DNA from: Cyanobacteriota bacterium
Lineage (GTDB): Bacteria > Cyanobacteriota > Cyanobacteriia > Leptolyngbyales > Leptolyngbyaceae
DNA length: 8,954 nt
NCBI GenBank assembly: GCA_027482985.1
Contig: JAIXVO010000334.1
Coordinates: 1 to 8,954 of the forward strand
Direction: 5' to 3'
The translations under genes were made by a program, and so were the position numbers. The notes beneath the pieces are model-generated. The model did not search any database, was not told the origin of the DNA, and saw only the letters and a list, made by a program, of their open reading frames with translations. Below, piece after piece: positions 1-6,577 of the stretch; positions within the stretch are counted from its first letter, which is position 1; each line of letters opens with the position of its first letter.

Positions 1-478
1 CCTGCCAAAACTCCCCTAGACTTTGGAGTTGAGTGGGCCGCAGGGTCAAACCGCGCGGCAAAATCTCCTGCTCTCGCATACTTCCCTGCAACACCGCACG
101 GGGAATGGTGGGGTGCCGGAGCAGGGCCTTCATCACCTCGCCCAGCAGCCGGTGCTCGGTTTGGGGGTCGGCCTGGCTGTTGGCCACCCAAATGGTAATG
201 GCGTAGGAGCAATCGACCCGCACAGGCGGACGGCGGCGGGTAGCGGTGCCGCTGGGCTGGCGATCGAGCACCCACTCGTTGCTGCGCAGCTCCAGGTTTT
301 CGCGCACGTCGTAGAGAAACAGGTTAATCACCGGAGCCTGGGAAATCTGGCTGGCAAACTCGCGATCGGGGGTAGCAAAGCTGATCGACACCCGCGTGGC
401 GGCACTGGCCCCCACCAAGGCGGGCGGCAGTTCAGCTTTTAGCAATTCTTCCAGCGTTGTGTCCAGATCATGGAGCAT
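1..478 (-). CDS. Pvc16/DUF4255 family contractile injection system protein, N-terminal part (3' end beyond window)
   Basis: The minus strand reads from an ATG at 478-476 through 159 codons without a stop and runs off the left edge. The protein begins MLHDLDTTLEELLKAELPP and contains VSISFATPDREF, then INLFLYDVRENLELRSNEW, an arginine/proline-rich RRRPPVRVDCSYAITIWVA segment and LLGEVMKALLRHPTIP. This order is what I know of the Pvc16 N-terminal domain (DUF4255), a protein of extracellular contractile injection systems thought to cap or terminate the tail tube. An in-frame TAA lies just upstream, so the ATG at 478 is the first possible start; a weak AAGG sits 9 bases before it (488-491). It is probably the first gene of an operon transcribed leftward, divergent from the DUF4157 gene. 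The identification rests on recalled family motifs, supported by an eCIS-type ATPase and a DUF4157 protein nearby. Confidence 0.85.
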   Translation of the reverse strand, partial: MLHDLDTTLEELLKAELPPALVGASAATRVSISFATPDREFASQISQAPVINLFLYDVRENLELRSNEWVLDRQPSGTATRRRPPVRVDCSYAITIWVANSQADPQTEHRLLGEVMKALLRHPTIPRAVLQGSMREQEILPRGLTLRPTQLQSLGEFWQ

Positions 479-1060
479 CTTGAGGAGCCTTAATTACTCT
501 TAAAATGCTGGTTTAAGGAGAAACCCAACTACGTGCAAGTGATGTCATTCTGACCATGTCCAGCCTGCCTATCGCCGAATGGAGACTCAAACTATAGCAA
601 TAAACAACATGGCGTAGCAACACTTACTTGAAAGCACGGCAACGCCTATCGAAAAGATTTATTACCAGGTTTCACCACCAATGCAGAGTAGCCTTAGCTC
701 TCTTAATTCCCTGAGTAAAATTGTATCGACAGTCACACAGCGCTTCACTGCTCCAAAGAGCCGTAGAGTGAAGCCGATTTCAAAATAGCTTACCTTGTTT
801 ACATGAATAGGCTGATTTTTGCTACAAGCTTAAGGCTTTTTAGAAGCGGACAATAGATGAGCCTATAGCTCTATCAAAGCCTGACTGCAACCATTGTTTC
901 AAAACTTAATCAGTCCATAGGCTTGATGAATCAGTGCGATTGGACATAGATAGCTACTGCTCGCAAGGCTTAGATCTAGCAATTTCGACTTGGTGATATA
1001 CTAGTAGTCACAATTTTTAAGCTAAGCTGCCCTCGCCTTCAGCGATCGGAGAGCCCCCCT
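479..1060. other. Divergent intergenic region without a recognisable gene
   Basis: This 582-bp stretch separates the leftward Pvc16-like gene from the rightward DUF4157 gene. It is much richer in A and T than the flanking Pvc16 gene and has no convincing open frame on either strand. Apart from an extended -10 promoter near the right end, I see no strong terminator hairpin, RNA gene or CRISPR repeat. Some short imperfect self-complementary pieces (around 857-930, built on AGCCTAT/ATAGGCTT) are too weak to call. It presumably holds the regulatory sequences of both divergent genes. Confidence 0.6.
994..1002 (+). promoter_or_regulatory. Putative extended -10 promoter of the DUF4157 cargo gene
   Basis: The sequence TGATATACT is an extended -10 element (TGn followed by TATACT, five of six matches to TATAAT). 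It lies 58 bases before the ATG at 1061 and would give a leader of about 50 nt. No good -35 box is visible 16-18 bases upstream, which fits an extended -10 type. This is pattern matching only. Confidence 0.4.
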
Positions 1061-3610
1061 ATGACATCCCGCTGCCTGGTTCAACCCGAGCCTGTCCCAC
1101 GCGCGCCTCACCCTTGGTCCCCAGGGCAAACTCAAGCCACACCACACCTTGAGCTGCAACGGCAAACAGCAGGAGGCAATCAGGCGGCGAATCGACTAGT
1201 TGCGGCTAACCGGCAGAGGCAATCGCCTAGGCAGGCTACCTTGCCCCAATCTTTCCTCTTAGGTGCCTCGCCAGTTCAGGCCAAGCCTGCATTTCAAGGG
1301 TTATCTCAAGAACTAGCTCCACAATTGCCTACGACAGGTAAACACCTGCCAGACGCCGTTAGACAAAAGATGGAAGCTTCTTTTAATGCAGACTTCTCGA
1401 CTGTTCGCATTCATGAAGGGTCAGAGGCGGAGAAAATTGGGGCGATTGCCTACACCCGTGGTTCCCACATTCATTTTGCCCCCGGCCAGTACAACCCGAC
1501 CAGTCGCAGCGGTCAAGAGCTATTGGGTCATGAGTTGGTTCACGTCATGCAACAACGGGCGAATCGGGTAGCATTGCCCGTTGCTCGAAGCAGCCTCATT
1601 AACTCAGATTTTCAGCTTGAGTACGAAGCCGATCGGCTTGGCAGGCAGGCTGCTCAAGGTGATGTAGTGAGTTTACCTGAAGTACACCAAAATGATTTTA
1701 ACACAGCCTTAACACCAGCTGCGATCGCACCAATTCAATGTATGACTGAGAAGACAAAAAACTTCCTTCATATAGGTGCAGCCTATAAGGGGAGAAAGAT
1801 TACGAAAGAATATAAAAAAATAAAATCACTCATAGATCAGGAAGGTTTTCGCCAAAATCCTGATCGCAAAAAAATTGAAGGTTGGAATAAGAAACTTAGC
1901 AAGCTAAAAGCAAAGGGCCAGAAAATTGGGACACCTAAGCGACTTCGAGCTGAGCTAAAAGAAGGGCTTGCGGCTATAGATCAGGAAGAGAAAGAAATCA
2001 AAGAATTTATAAGTAGGAACAACATAAAGTTTACGGAGAAAACCAACACAAGCCGCGATAAAAATCCATATCCAGGCTACGTTAGCCTCAAGAGCGAACC
2101 TAACAAGACGCTAGACTCTCCTTATGGTGTCAGAATTCCTGCTCCAGATCCTGAGATGAGTAGTTCTCTTTCTTCAGGCTATATCAGCATTAGAGATCTT
2201 GGTTCAGGCTACGTTAGCGCCAGAAGTATATCTACCGGCTACGATCTACTTCCTGATTCTGTGAATTCATATGATCCACTTCCTGATTCTGTGAATTTAA
2301 ATGAAACTCAGGAGATAGATAGCAAACATCTTTCCAAGGCAGATCTGATTTCTAGGGATGCCTCTGACGATAATTTAGCTTGGTTGAGCGATGAGCAGCT
2401 TAGTAAACTCTCCCAACTTTCCAAGTATAAGTTTTTGAAGCAGGTTGATACTCGGTATAAAGATGAAGAAAGGGGGGCTAGTTGGCTCGCATCGTTGAGT
2501 GACGAGCAATTAAAGAATTTGGGAATTCCTCGAGATAAGATATCCGAGTTGAGGGTACTCTATAAAAAGGGTATTCAGCGTAATGAATACGAACTAAGCT
2601 TTGAGAATAGTAAAATTTATCAAAGAGGCAAACCTTTTGATACTACTCAATCGACAAAAGCTTCCTCTGGTGAACAAGCTGCTATTTTTACCATGAATCG
2701 CAATGGCAAGATCTATGCTGGTGTCCAGCAGGCTGGACAATTTCATCATTCCAGTTTTTTGGCCGCCGCTGCCGCTGCAGGGGCAGGCGAAATTAGCGTA
2801 AAACAGGGTGTTTTGAAGAAAATTACCAATCAAAGTGGGCATTATCTGCCTGGGAAAGAGCAAGTGGTTCAGGTTTTGCAAGAGCTGCGTGAAAATGGCG
2901 TTAGCTTAGTAGGAGTAAAACTGAAGTTTTTGACAAAAGATTTAAAAGGTTTACCGACAATCGGCTTCGAAGGCCTCGCACAAAAATGGTTAGATGACCA
3001 GAAAAGCTGGTTGAAAGAAGGATCCTGGTTAGAAGCAGGAACTTACAAAAAGATTGTTGAGGGAGATGTAGATCCTCAGAAAGATGAGATCGAAGCATTG
3101 GGATTTCTCTGGAATGATACTGAAAAATGCTGGAAATATGCATCGCACCCTGATCTAAATGTTTCTAAGGGTCAATTAGGAAAAATTCGAAAGGTAGTTG
3201 AGTTGGGAGGATCTAAAAAACTAAGAGAACACTCAGCCGTTTGGAATGATGACAAAAAGATATGGCAAACTCCTAAAGAAAAAATCGAATTAGATGTAAG
3301 TCTTCAACGCAAAATTTTAAAGGGTACACTTAATATTTCGACAATGGATCAAGAAAGGGGTAGGGAGAATGTACAAAGAAAAGAGCAAGCGGAATTATTT
3401 GAATCCCTGACTGGAAAAAACATAAATGAGACTGATAATGCGGCTTTGGAAAAAGCAGGACTCCGATGGGAACAAGACTATAATTCCTGGGAGACACCGG
3501 GGCAAGTGCAGGTTCGCCTCAACGAATTGCAACATTTGATTTTAGTAAATCTGCTTTTGAAGGGAGAAATTGAAATGGAGAAACTTGAGGAGCAGACGGG
3601 TTTTATCTGA
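1061..3610 (+). CDS. DUF4157-containing multidomain protein, predicted cargo toxin of a contractile injection system
   Basis: 849 residues. The start is forced: an in-frame TAG lies at 977-979 with no other start codon before ATG 1061, and GGAGAG (1048-1053) is a good ribosome site 7 bases upstream. Residues 1-95 form a Gln/Pro-rich, probably disordered leader. Residues 96-166 match DUF4157, with HELVH at 157-161 followed by an EYEAD motif (187-191), the pattern of a zinc metallopeptidase. DUF4157 is known as a hallmark of eCIS-associated toxins. Residues 228-330 are Lys-rich and helical. Residues 371-410 are four 10-residue tyrosine repeats. LSDEQL occurs at 442 and 479, and the second copy (LSDEQLKNLGI) weakly recalls a SAM-domain end. 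Residues 510-617 resemble the conserved region of plant IQM proteins (FHHSSFLA at 561-568, SGHYLP at 592-597). Residues 643-849 carry four W-x6-W repeats. There is no signal peptide or membrane segment. From about codon 228 the DNA is AT-rich (18 of 60 G+C at 1801-1860), suggesting a swapped C-terminal module. Delivery by the neighbouring injection system is inferred; the biochemical activity is unknown. Confidence 0.85.
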   Translation: MTSRCLVQPEPVPRAPHPWSPGQTQATPHLELQRQTAGGNQAANRLVAANRQRQSPRQATLPQSFLLGASPVQAKPAFQGLSQELAPQLPTTGKHLPDAVRQKMEASFNADFSTVRIHEGSEAEKIGAIAYTRGSHIHFAPGQYNPTSRSGQELLGHELVHVMQQRANRVALPVARSSLINSDFQLEYEADRLGRQAAQGDVVSLPEVHQNDFNTALTPAAIAPIQCMTEKTKNFLHIGAAYKGRKITKEYKKIKSLIDQEGFRQNPDRKKIEGWNKKLSKLKAKGQKIGTPKRLRAELKEGLAAIDQEEKEIKEFISRNNIKFTEKTNTSRDKNPYPGYVSLKSEPNKTLDSPYGVRIPAPDPEMSSSLSSGYISIRDLGSGYVSARSISTGYDLLPDSVNSYDPLPDSVNLNETQEIDSKHLSKADLISRDASDDNLAWLSDEQLSKLSQLSKYKFLKQVDTRYKDEERGASWLASLSDEQLKNLGIPRDKISELRVLYKKGIQRNEYELSFENSKIYQRGKPFDTTQSTKASSGEQAAIFTMNRNGKIYAGVQQAGQFHHSSFLAAAAAAGAGEISVKQGVLKKITNQSGHYLPGKEQVVQVLQELRENGVSLVGVKLKFLTKDLKGLPTIGFEGLAQKWLDDQKSWLKEGSWLEAGTYKKIVEGDVDPQKDEIEALGFLWNDTEKCWKYASHPDLNVSKGQLGKIRKVVELGGSKKLREHSAVWNDDKKIWQTPKEKIELDVSLQRKILKGTLNISTMDQERGRENVQRKEQAELFESLTGKNINETDNAALEKAGLRWEQDYNSWETPGQVQVRLNELQHLILVNLLLKGEIEMEKLEEQTGFI
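2171..2290 (+). repeat. Four tandem 10-residue tyrosine repeats within the cargo gene
   Basis: Residues 371-410 are SSGYISIRDL, GSGYVSARSI, STGYDLLPDS and VNSYDPLPDS, with tyrosine always in position 4 (Y374, Y384, Y394, Y404). An outlying PGYVS copy sits at 338-342. At DNA level the last units are a near-perfect 30-bp tandem duplication: 2243-2267 and 2273-2297 differ by a single base, indicating recent slippage or duplication. Confidence 0.8.
2588..2911 (+). other. IQM-like domain segment of the cargo gene
   Basis: Residues 510-617 run in the same order as the region conserved in plant IQM (IQ-motif calmodulin-binding) proteins and related fungal and bacterial proteins. First come YELSFENSKIYQRGKPFDTT (510-529) and IFTMNRNGKIYAG (542-554). 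These are followed by GQFHHSSFLA (559-568), AGE with a VLKKI strand (575-588), SGHYLP (592-597), and a helix ending LRENGVSLVGVKL. The recalled family pattern is G-x-F-[QH]-HSSFLAG, AAG, G-x-L, SGHY-x-P. In this copy the usual glycines after FLA are replaced by a run of six alanines. The comparison is from memory, not a search. Confidence 0.6.
2987..3610 (+). repeat. Four W-x6-W repeats (DUF5710-like) at the cargo C-terminus
   Basis: Paired tryptophans seven residues apart occur at W643/W650, W684/W691, W728/W735 and W803/W810. The best unit, KDEIEALGFLWNDTEKCW, follows the DUF5710-type pattern K-[DE]-E-x-x-ALG-x-x-W-x-x-x-x-K-x-W. Each unit is followed by a short helix ending in a hydrophobic-x-G-acidic stretch (IVEGDVD, ILKGTLN, LLKGEIE). 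The spacing is 41, 44 and 75 residues. The protein ends LEEQTGFI, which looks like the beginning of a fifth unit cut off just before its first tryptophan. Confidence 0.6.
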
Positions 3611-3692
3611 TTTATATTTTCTAGTCCGACTTTGACTTAGATGTGGTGGCAATCGCCCTCAGTACAACGCCACAAAAAATAGATGTATCAAA

Positions 3693-4029
3693 CTATCCAA
3701 AAAGTTCTTTCTGAAAAGTCTTGATCGCATCCACATGGTGGTCATATTGACGCACCGTGCCACCAAATCTACATCAATTCCATTTACTTCCTCACTGCTA
3801 GACCACTTTTCATAGCTCACAGTGCCGTTCTCATCTCGCAAGTGGTAAAGTTCTAACACACCGTCTTCCAAAAACCAGACTTCTTTAATTTTTAGTCGCT
3901 TATAAGCCCCAACAGCCGATAGCCTGGGCGGTCTAACAATTGCTCAATTGCTTTGAACTCTCTCCAGGAGAGTCCCTCAAATAAAAGGGGTGATTCCTTT
4001 TCGGGTATGGCGATCGCAACTGGGGTCAT
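3693..4029 (-). pseudogene. Degraded Uma2-family (PD-(D/E)XK-like) gene
   Basis: On the minus strand an ATG at 4029, with GGAG (4036-4039) six bases upstream, opens MTPVAIAIPEKESPLLFEGL and then SWREFKAIEQLLDRPGYRL, the typical start of cyanobacterial Uma2 proteins. This frame stops at 3894-3892. The following DNA in another frame encodes YKRLKIKEVWFLEDGVLELY and then GIDVDLVARCVNM, the typical Uma2 C-terminus. Near 3730-3745 the frame shifts again and ends VDAIKTFQKELFG with a TAG at 3695-3693. Only about 110 codons remain of a family usually near 190-200, so the catalytic centre has been deleted. There are therefore one internal deletion and two frame disruptions. Uma2 genes are abundant, dispersed cyanobacterial genes of uncertain role, often called Uma2 endonucleases. 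A 70-codon open frame at 3659-3871 is only part of this remnant. Confidence 0.8.
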
Positions 4030-4227
4030 CGAAAGCTCCAGGTTGCTTTAACATCTAGAGATACTAAACGGTTGGACGTGATTACTTTACTGTTCCATAG
4101 AGGCCAGTCAGCTCAAGGGTAATGACAGCGGTTAGAGTCTCAAGTCTAGTCTAGGGGGCTAAGACTGCTGCCAGACATGCCTCTAGAGGATGTCCTAATT
4201 TTCTAGCTCCATCAAGGCCAAGCGGCA

Positions 4228-6363
4228 ATGGCGATAACCCCAGCAATAGACGGGCCCACCAGCGAGTTAAACAGCCTGCTACCCCTGCTGCAACGGCTTG
4301 ATTCACGGCTAGAAAGCGCGATCGCCGCCGCCCAACTCGCCTACGGCACCGCCCCCGATCCTCACCAGGGGCTCCATATTGACGAGGCCGAGGTCGATCG
4401 CCTGCTCAGCCACGAGCCCGGTGCCCCCGCCTTCCAGGGGTACACCGACCCGGCTCCCGTCGTTCCCCTCGTCATTTCCCCTGATTCGCGCCTGGCCCAG
4501 CTTCAGCAAACCTACGGCCTGTCTGACTTTGATTTAGAGGTGCTGGCGATCGCCCTCGCCCCCGAACTCGATCGCCGCTACGAGCGTCTCTATGCCTACC
4601 TGCAAGACGACGTGCGCTGCAAGCGCCCCACCATTGACCTGGCCCTCAACCTGCTCTGTACCGATGCGGTCGAAAAGCTCGAGCGGCGATCGCACTTTGC
4701 CTCCACCGCCCCCCTCCTACACCACCAGCTCCTGCACCTAGAGAGCGAACTCACCCCCAAGCCCACCTTTCTCGCCCAAGAGTTGCACCTCGATGGCCAG
4801 GTCGTGCGCTTTTTGCTGGCTCAGCCGGGGCTAGACGCGAGGCTGTCGACCTTTTGCCAACTGCTTACGGCTACGCCAGAGGCCCAGCCCGAGCGCCTGG
4901 GCGATCTGGCCCTGCACCAGGTCACCCAGGCCTGGCAAAACCAGCAGCCCCTGCGGCTGTATTTCCGAGGTCGCGATCGCCTCCCCCAGCGCCGCACCGC
5001 CCTCGCCCTCGCCCACCATCTCAAAGCTCCGCTGCTGCGGGTCGAGCTGCCCCGGCTGGTGGCAGCCCAGGTCGAGCTAGAGCCCACTCTCCAGCGGGTC
5101 TGGCGAGAGTCCGAGTTTCACACTGCTCTTCTGTATCTCGACGGTCTAGAAGCCTTTACCCCAGAGCACTACCTGGCGTACCAAGCCCTGCTGCGGCTGG
5201 TGGCAGCAACCCAAACCGTCGTGCTGCTGGCGGGCTCCAACGACTGGGTTAGCGACGCCACTGAGCCGCCCCTGGGGGTTGTCGTTGTGCTCTTTCCGCC
5301 GCCTGATTTTGCCCAGCGGCGGCAGTGCTGGCAAGAGCATCTGGGCCAGAGCGATCGGGCGACTCCTGGCAAAGGCGATTTGCACATTGCCCCTGCCGAC
5401 CTAGATGCATTGGCCGATCGCTTTTGCCTCACCACCGCTCAAATTGCCGAAGCCGTAGCCATAGCCCGCAACACTGCCCAATGGCAGGGCCTGCCCACCG
5501 CGCTGCCGTACCTGTTCACCGCCGCCCGCGCCCAGGCCGGCCATGAGCTACAGGGGCTAGCCCGCAAAATTGAGCCAAAATACGACTGGAACGATATCGT
5601 GCTCCAGCCTGACGCGCGATCGCAGCTCCAGGAACTCTGCCGCCAGTCCCAGTATCGCCATGTGGTGTACGACGCCTGGCAATTCGATCAAAAAGTATCC
5701 CTGGGCAAGGGCATCAACGCGCTCTTTTCTGGCGCGCCCGGCACCGGCAAAACCATGGCGGCTGAGGTGATTGCCCACGAACTACAGCTCGATCTCTACA
5801 AAATTGATCTGTCCAAAATCGTCAGCAAATACATTGGCGAAACCGAGAAAAACCTCGATCGCATTTTCACCGCCGCCGCCAACTCCAACGCTATTTTGCT
5901 GTTCGATGAGGCCGATGCCCTGTTTGGCAAGCGCTCAGAGGTACAAGACGCCCACGATCGCTATGCCAACATTGAAGTGGGCTACCTGCTGCAAAAAATG
6001 GAAGAATACGAGGGCATTGCCCTACTCACCAGTAACCTGCGCAGCAGCATGGACAATGCTTTTGTGCGGCGGCTGCGGTTTATCATCGAGTTTCCGCTAC
6101 CCGACGAGGGCGATCGCCGCCGCATCTGGCAGCAGGTCTGGCCCCAGTCCGCACCCCTAGAGGCCGAAGTCGACCTGGACTTTTTGGCCCAGCGGCTCGA
6201 GCTTACCGGCGCTGAAATTCGCAACATTGCTCTGGCCTCAGCTTTTTTGGCCGCCAGTGAGGGCCAACCCATTCAAATGGGCCACCTCCTTCAGGCTGTT
6301 CGGCGCGAATATCAAAAGATGGGCAAACTGCTGATGGAGCTCCTGCCCCCCGGAGAACTCTAG
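4228..6363 (+). CDS. AAA+ ATPase associated with contractile injection systems (Pvc15/Afp15-like)
   Basis: 711 residues. An in-frame TAG at 4204-4206 and no other start codon before ATG 4228 fix the start; AAGG (4214-4217) is a weak ribosome site. The N-terminal third includes DSRLAQLQQTYGLSDFDLEV and ELDRRYERLYAYLQDD, typical of this ATPase group. Residues 240-420 look like a degenerate AAA module with no Walker A (RGRDRL at 247-252) and only YLDGLE (303-308) at the Walker B place. Residues 440-711 form the active module: Walker A GAPGTGKT (502-509), Walker B LLFDEAD (557-563), sensor 1 N603, arginine-finger candidates R614/R615 and sensor 2 GAEIR (661-665). There is no membrane segment. Such ATPases occur in eCIS loci and are thought to assist particle assembly or disassembly as cytoplasmic ring proteins. 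Base composition is GC-rich (41 of 60 at 4321-4380), unlike the cargo gene upstream. Confidence 0.87.
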   Translation: MAITPAIDGPTSELNSLLPLLQRLDSRLESAIAAAQLAYGTAPDPHQGLHIDEAEVDRLLSHEPGAPAFQGYTDPAPVVPLVISPDSRLAQLQQTYGLSDFDLEVLAIALAPELDRRYERLYAYLQDDVRCKRPTIDLALNLLCTDAVEKLERRSHFASTAPLLHHQLLHLESELTPKPTFLAQELHLDGQVVRFLLAQPGLDARLSTFCQLLTATPEAQPERLGDLALHQVTQAWQNQQPLRLYFRGRDRLPQRRTALALAHHLKAPLLRVELPRLVAAQVELEPTLQRVWRESEFHTALLYLDGLEAFTPEHYLAYQALLRLVAATQTVVLLAGSNDWVSDATEPPLGVVVVLFPPPDFAQRRQCWQEHLGQSDRATPGKGDLHIAPADLDALADRFCLTTAQIAEAVAIARNTAQWQGLPTALPYLFTAARAQAGHELQGLARKIEPKYDWNDIVLQPDARSQLQELCRQSQYRHVVYDAWQFDQKVSLGKGINALFSGAPGTGKTMAAEVIAHELQLDLYKIDLSKIVSKYIGETEKNLDRIFTAAANSNAILLFDEADALFGKRSEVQDAHDRYANIEVGYLLQKMEEYEGIALLTSNLRSSMDNAFVRRLRFIIEFPLPDEGDRRRIWQQVWPQSAPLEAEVDLDFLAQRLELTGAEIRNIALASAFLAASEGQPIQMGHLLQAVRREYQKMGKLLMELLPPGEL

Positions 6364-6424
6364 GGGTCGCGCTACAGTGAGTCGGTTGCGGAATCAGCGG
6401 ACGATAGCCTGAAGTTGAGGCTAA

Positions 6425-6554
6425 GAGGGTGTTTGAACAGCCGAAGAGAGGCCTGCTCTACACCGCGAAAGCGGATGAAGACGGCCCATAGCTGAGGGCA
6501 TTTACGGTAGCCAGACGGCCCATAGCAGCCAAAATGCCCGTTTCAAACCGCCTC
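6425..6554. repeat. Small inverted-repeat element (MITE-like) between ATPase and ABC transporter
   Basis: The ends GAGGGTGTTTGAAC (6425-6438) and TTTCAAACCGCCTC (6541-6554) are inverted repeats matching at 11 of 14 positions. Inside are a 14-bp direct repeat AGACGGCCCATAGC (6479-6492 and 6513-6526) and an 8-bp inverted repeat GGGCATTT/AAATGCCC (6496-6503, 6532-6539). The element is 130 bp, non-coding and has no clear target-site duplication (CTAA before, TATT after). The GAGG-x-x-GTTTGAA type of end resembles termini of cyanobacterial insertion sequences as I recall them. It may equally be a structured 3' region of the ATPase transcript. Confidence 0.4.
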
Positions 6555-6577
6555 TATTGCTCCTTTAGCCCTACTCC

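Noticed and set aside
23..442. 139-codon open frame on the plus strand
   Set aside because: It lies wholly opposite the Pvc16-like coding region, which has recognisable family motifs; the product here is low-complexity and lacks any motif.
1742..3610. Separate start (ATG 1742) for a free C-terminal toxin protein
   Set aside because: No Shine-Dalgarno sequence precedes it and the frame is continuous with the DUF4157 part. The composition change fits a fused module better, although an internal start cannot be excluded.
3608..3640. Readthrough or selenocysteine use at the terminal TGA of the cargo gene
   Set aside because: The downstream frame stops after ten codons and does not continue the W-x6-W pattern; there is no sign of a recoding element.
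4072..4101. Promoter TTGGAC/CATAGA before the ATPase gene
   Set aside because: Only about half of the consensus positions match in each box, with an 18-bp spacer; too weak to annotate.
4854..5252. 132-codon open frame inside the ATPase gene
   Set aside because: The Arg/Pro/Ala-rich translation is typical of an out-of-frame read of GC-rich coding DNA; the ATPase frame is continuous here.
6479..6526. CRISPR-like repeat pair (AGACGGCCCATAGC)
   Set aside because: Only two 14-bp copies with a 20-bp gap, no further units and no cas genes; better explained as internal duplication of the small inverted-repeat element.
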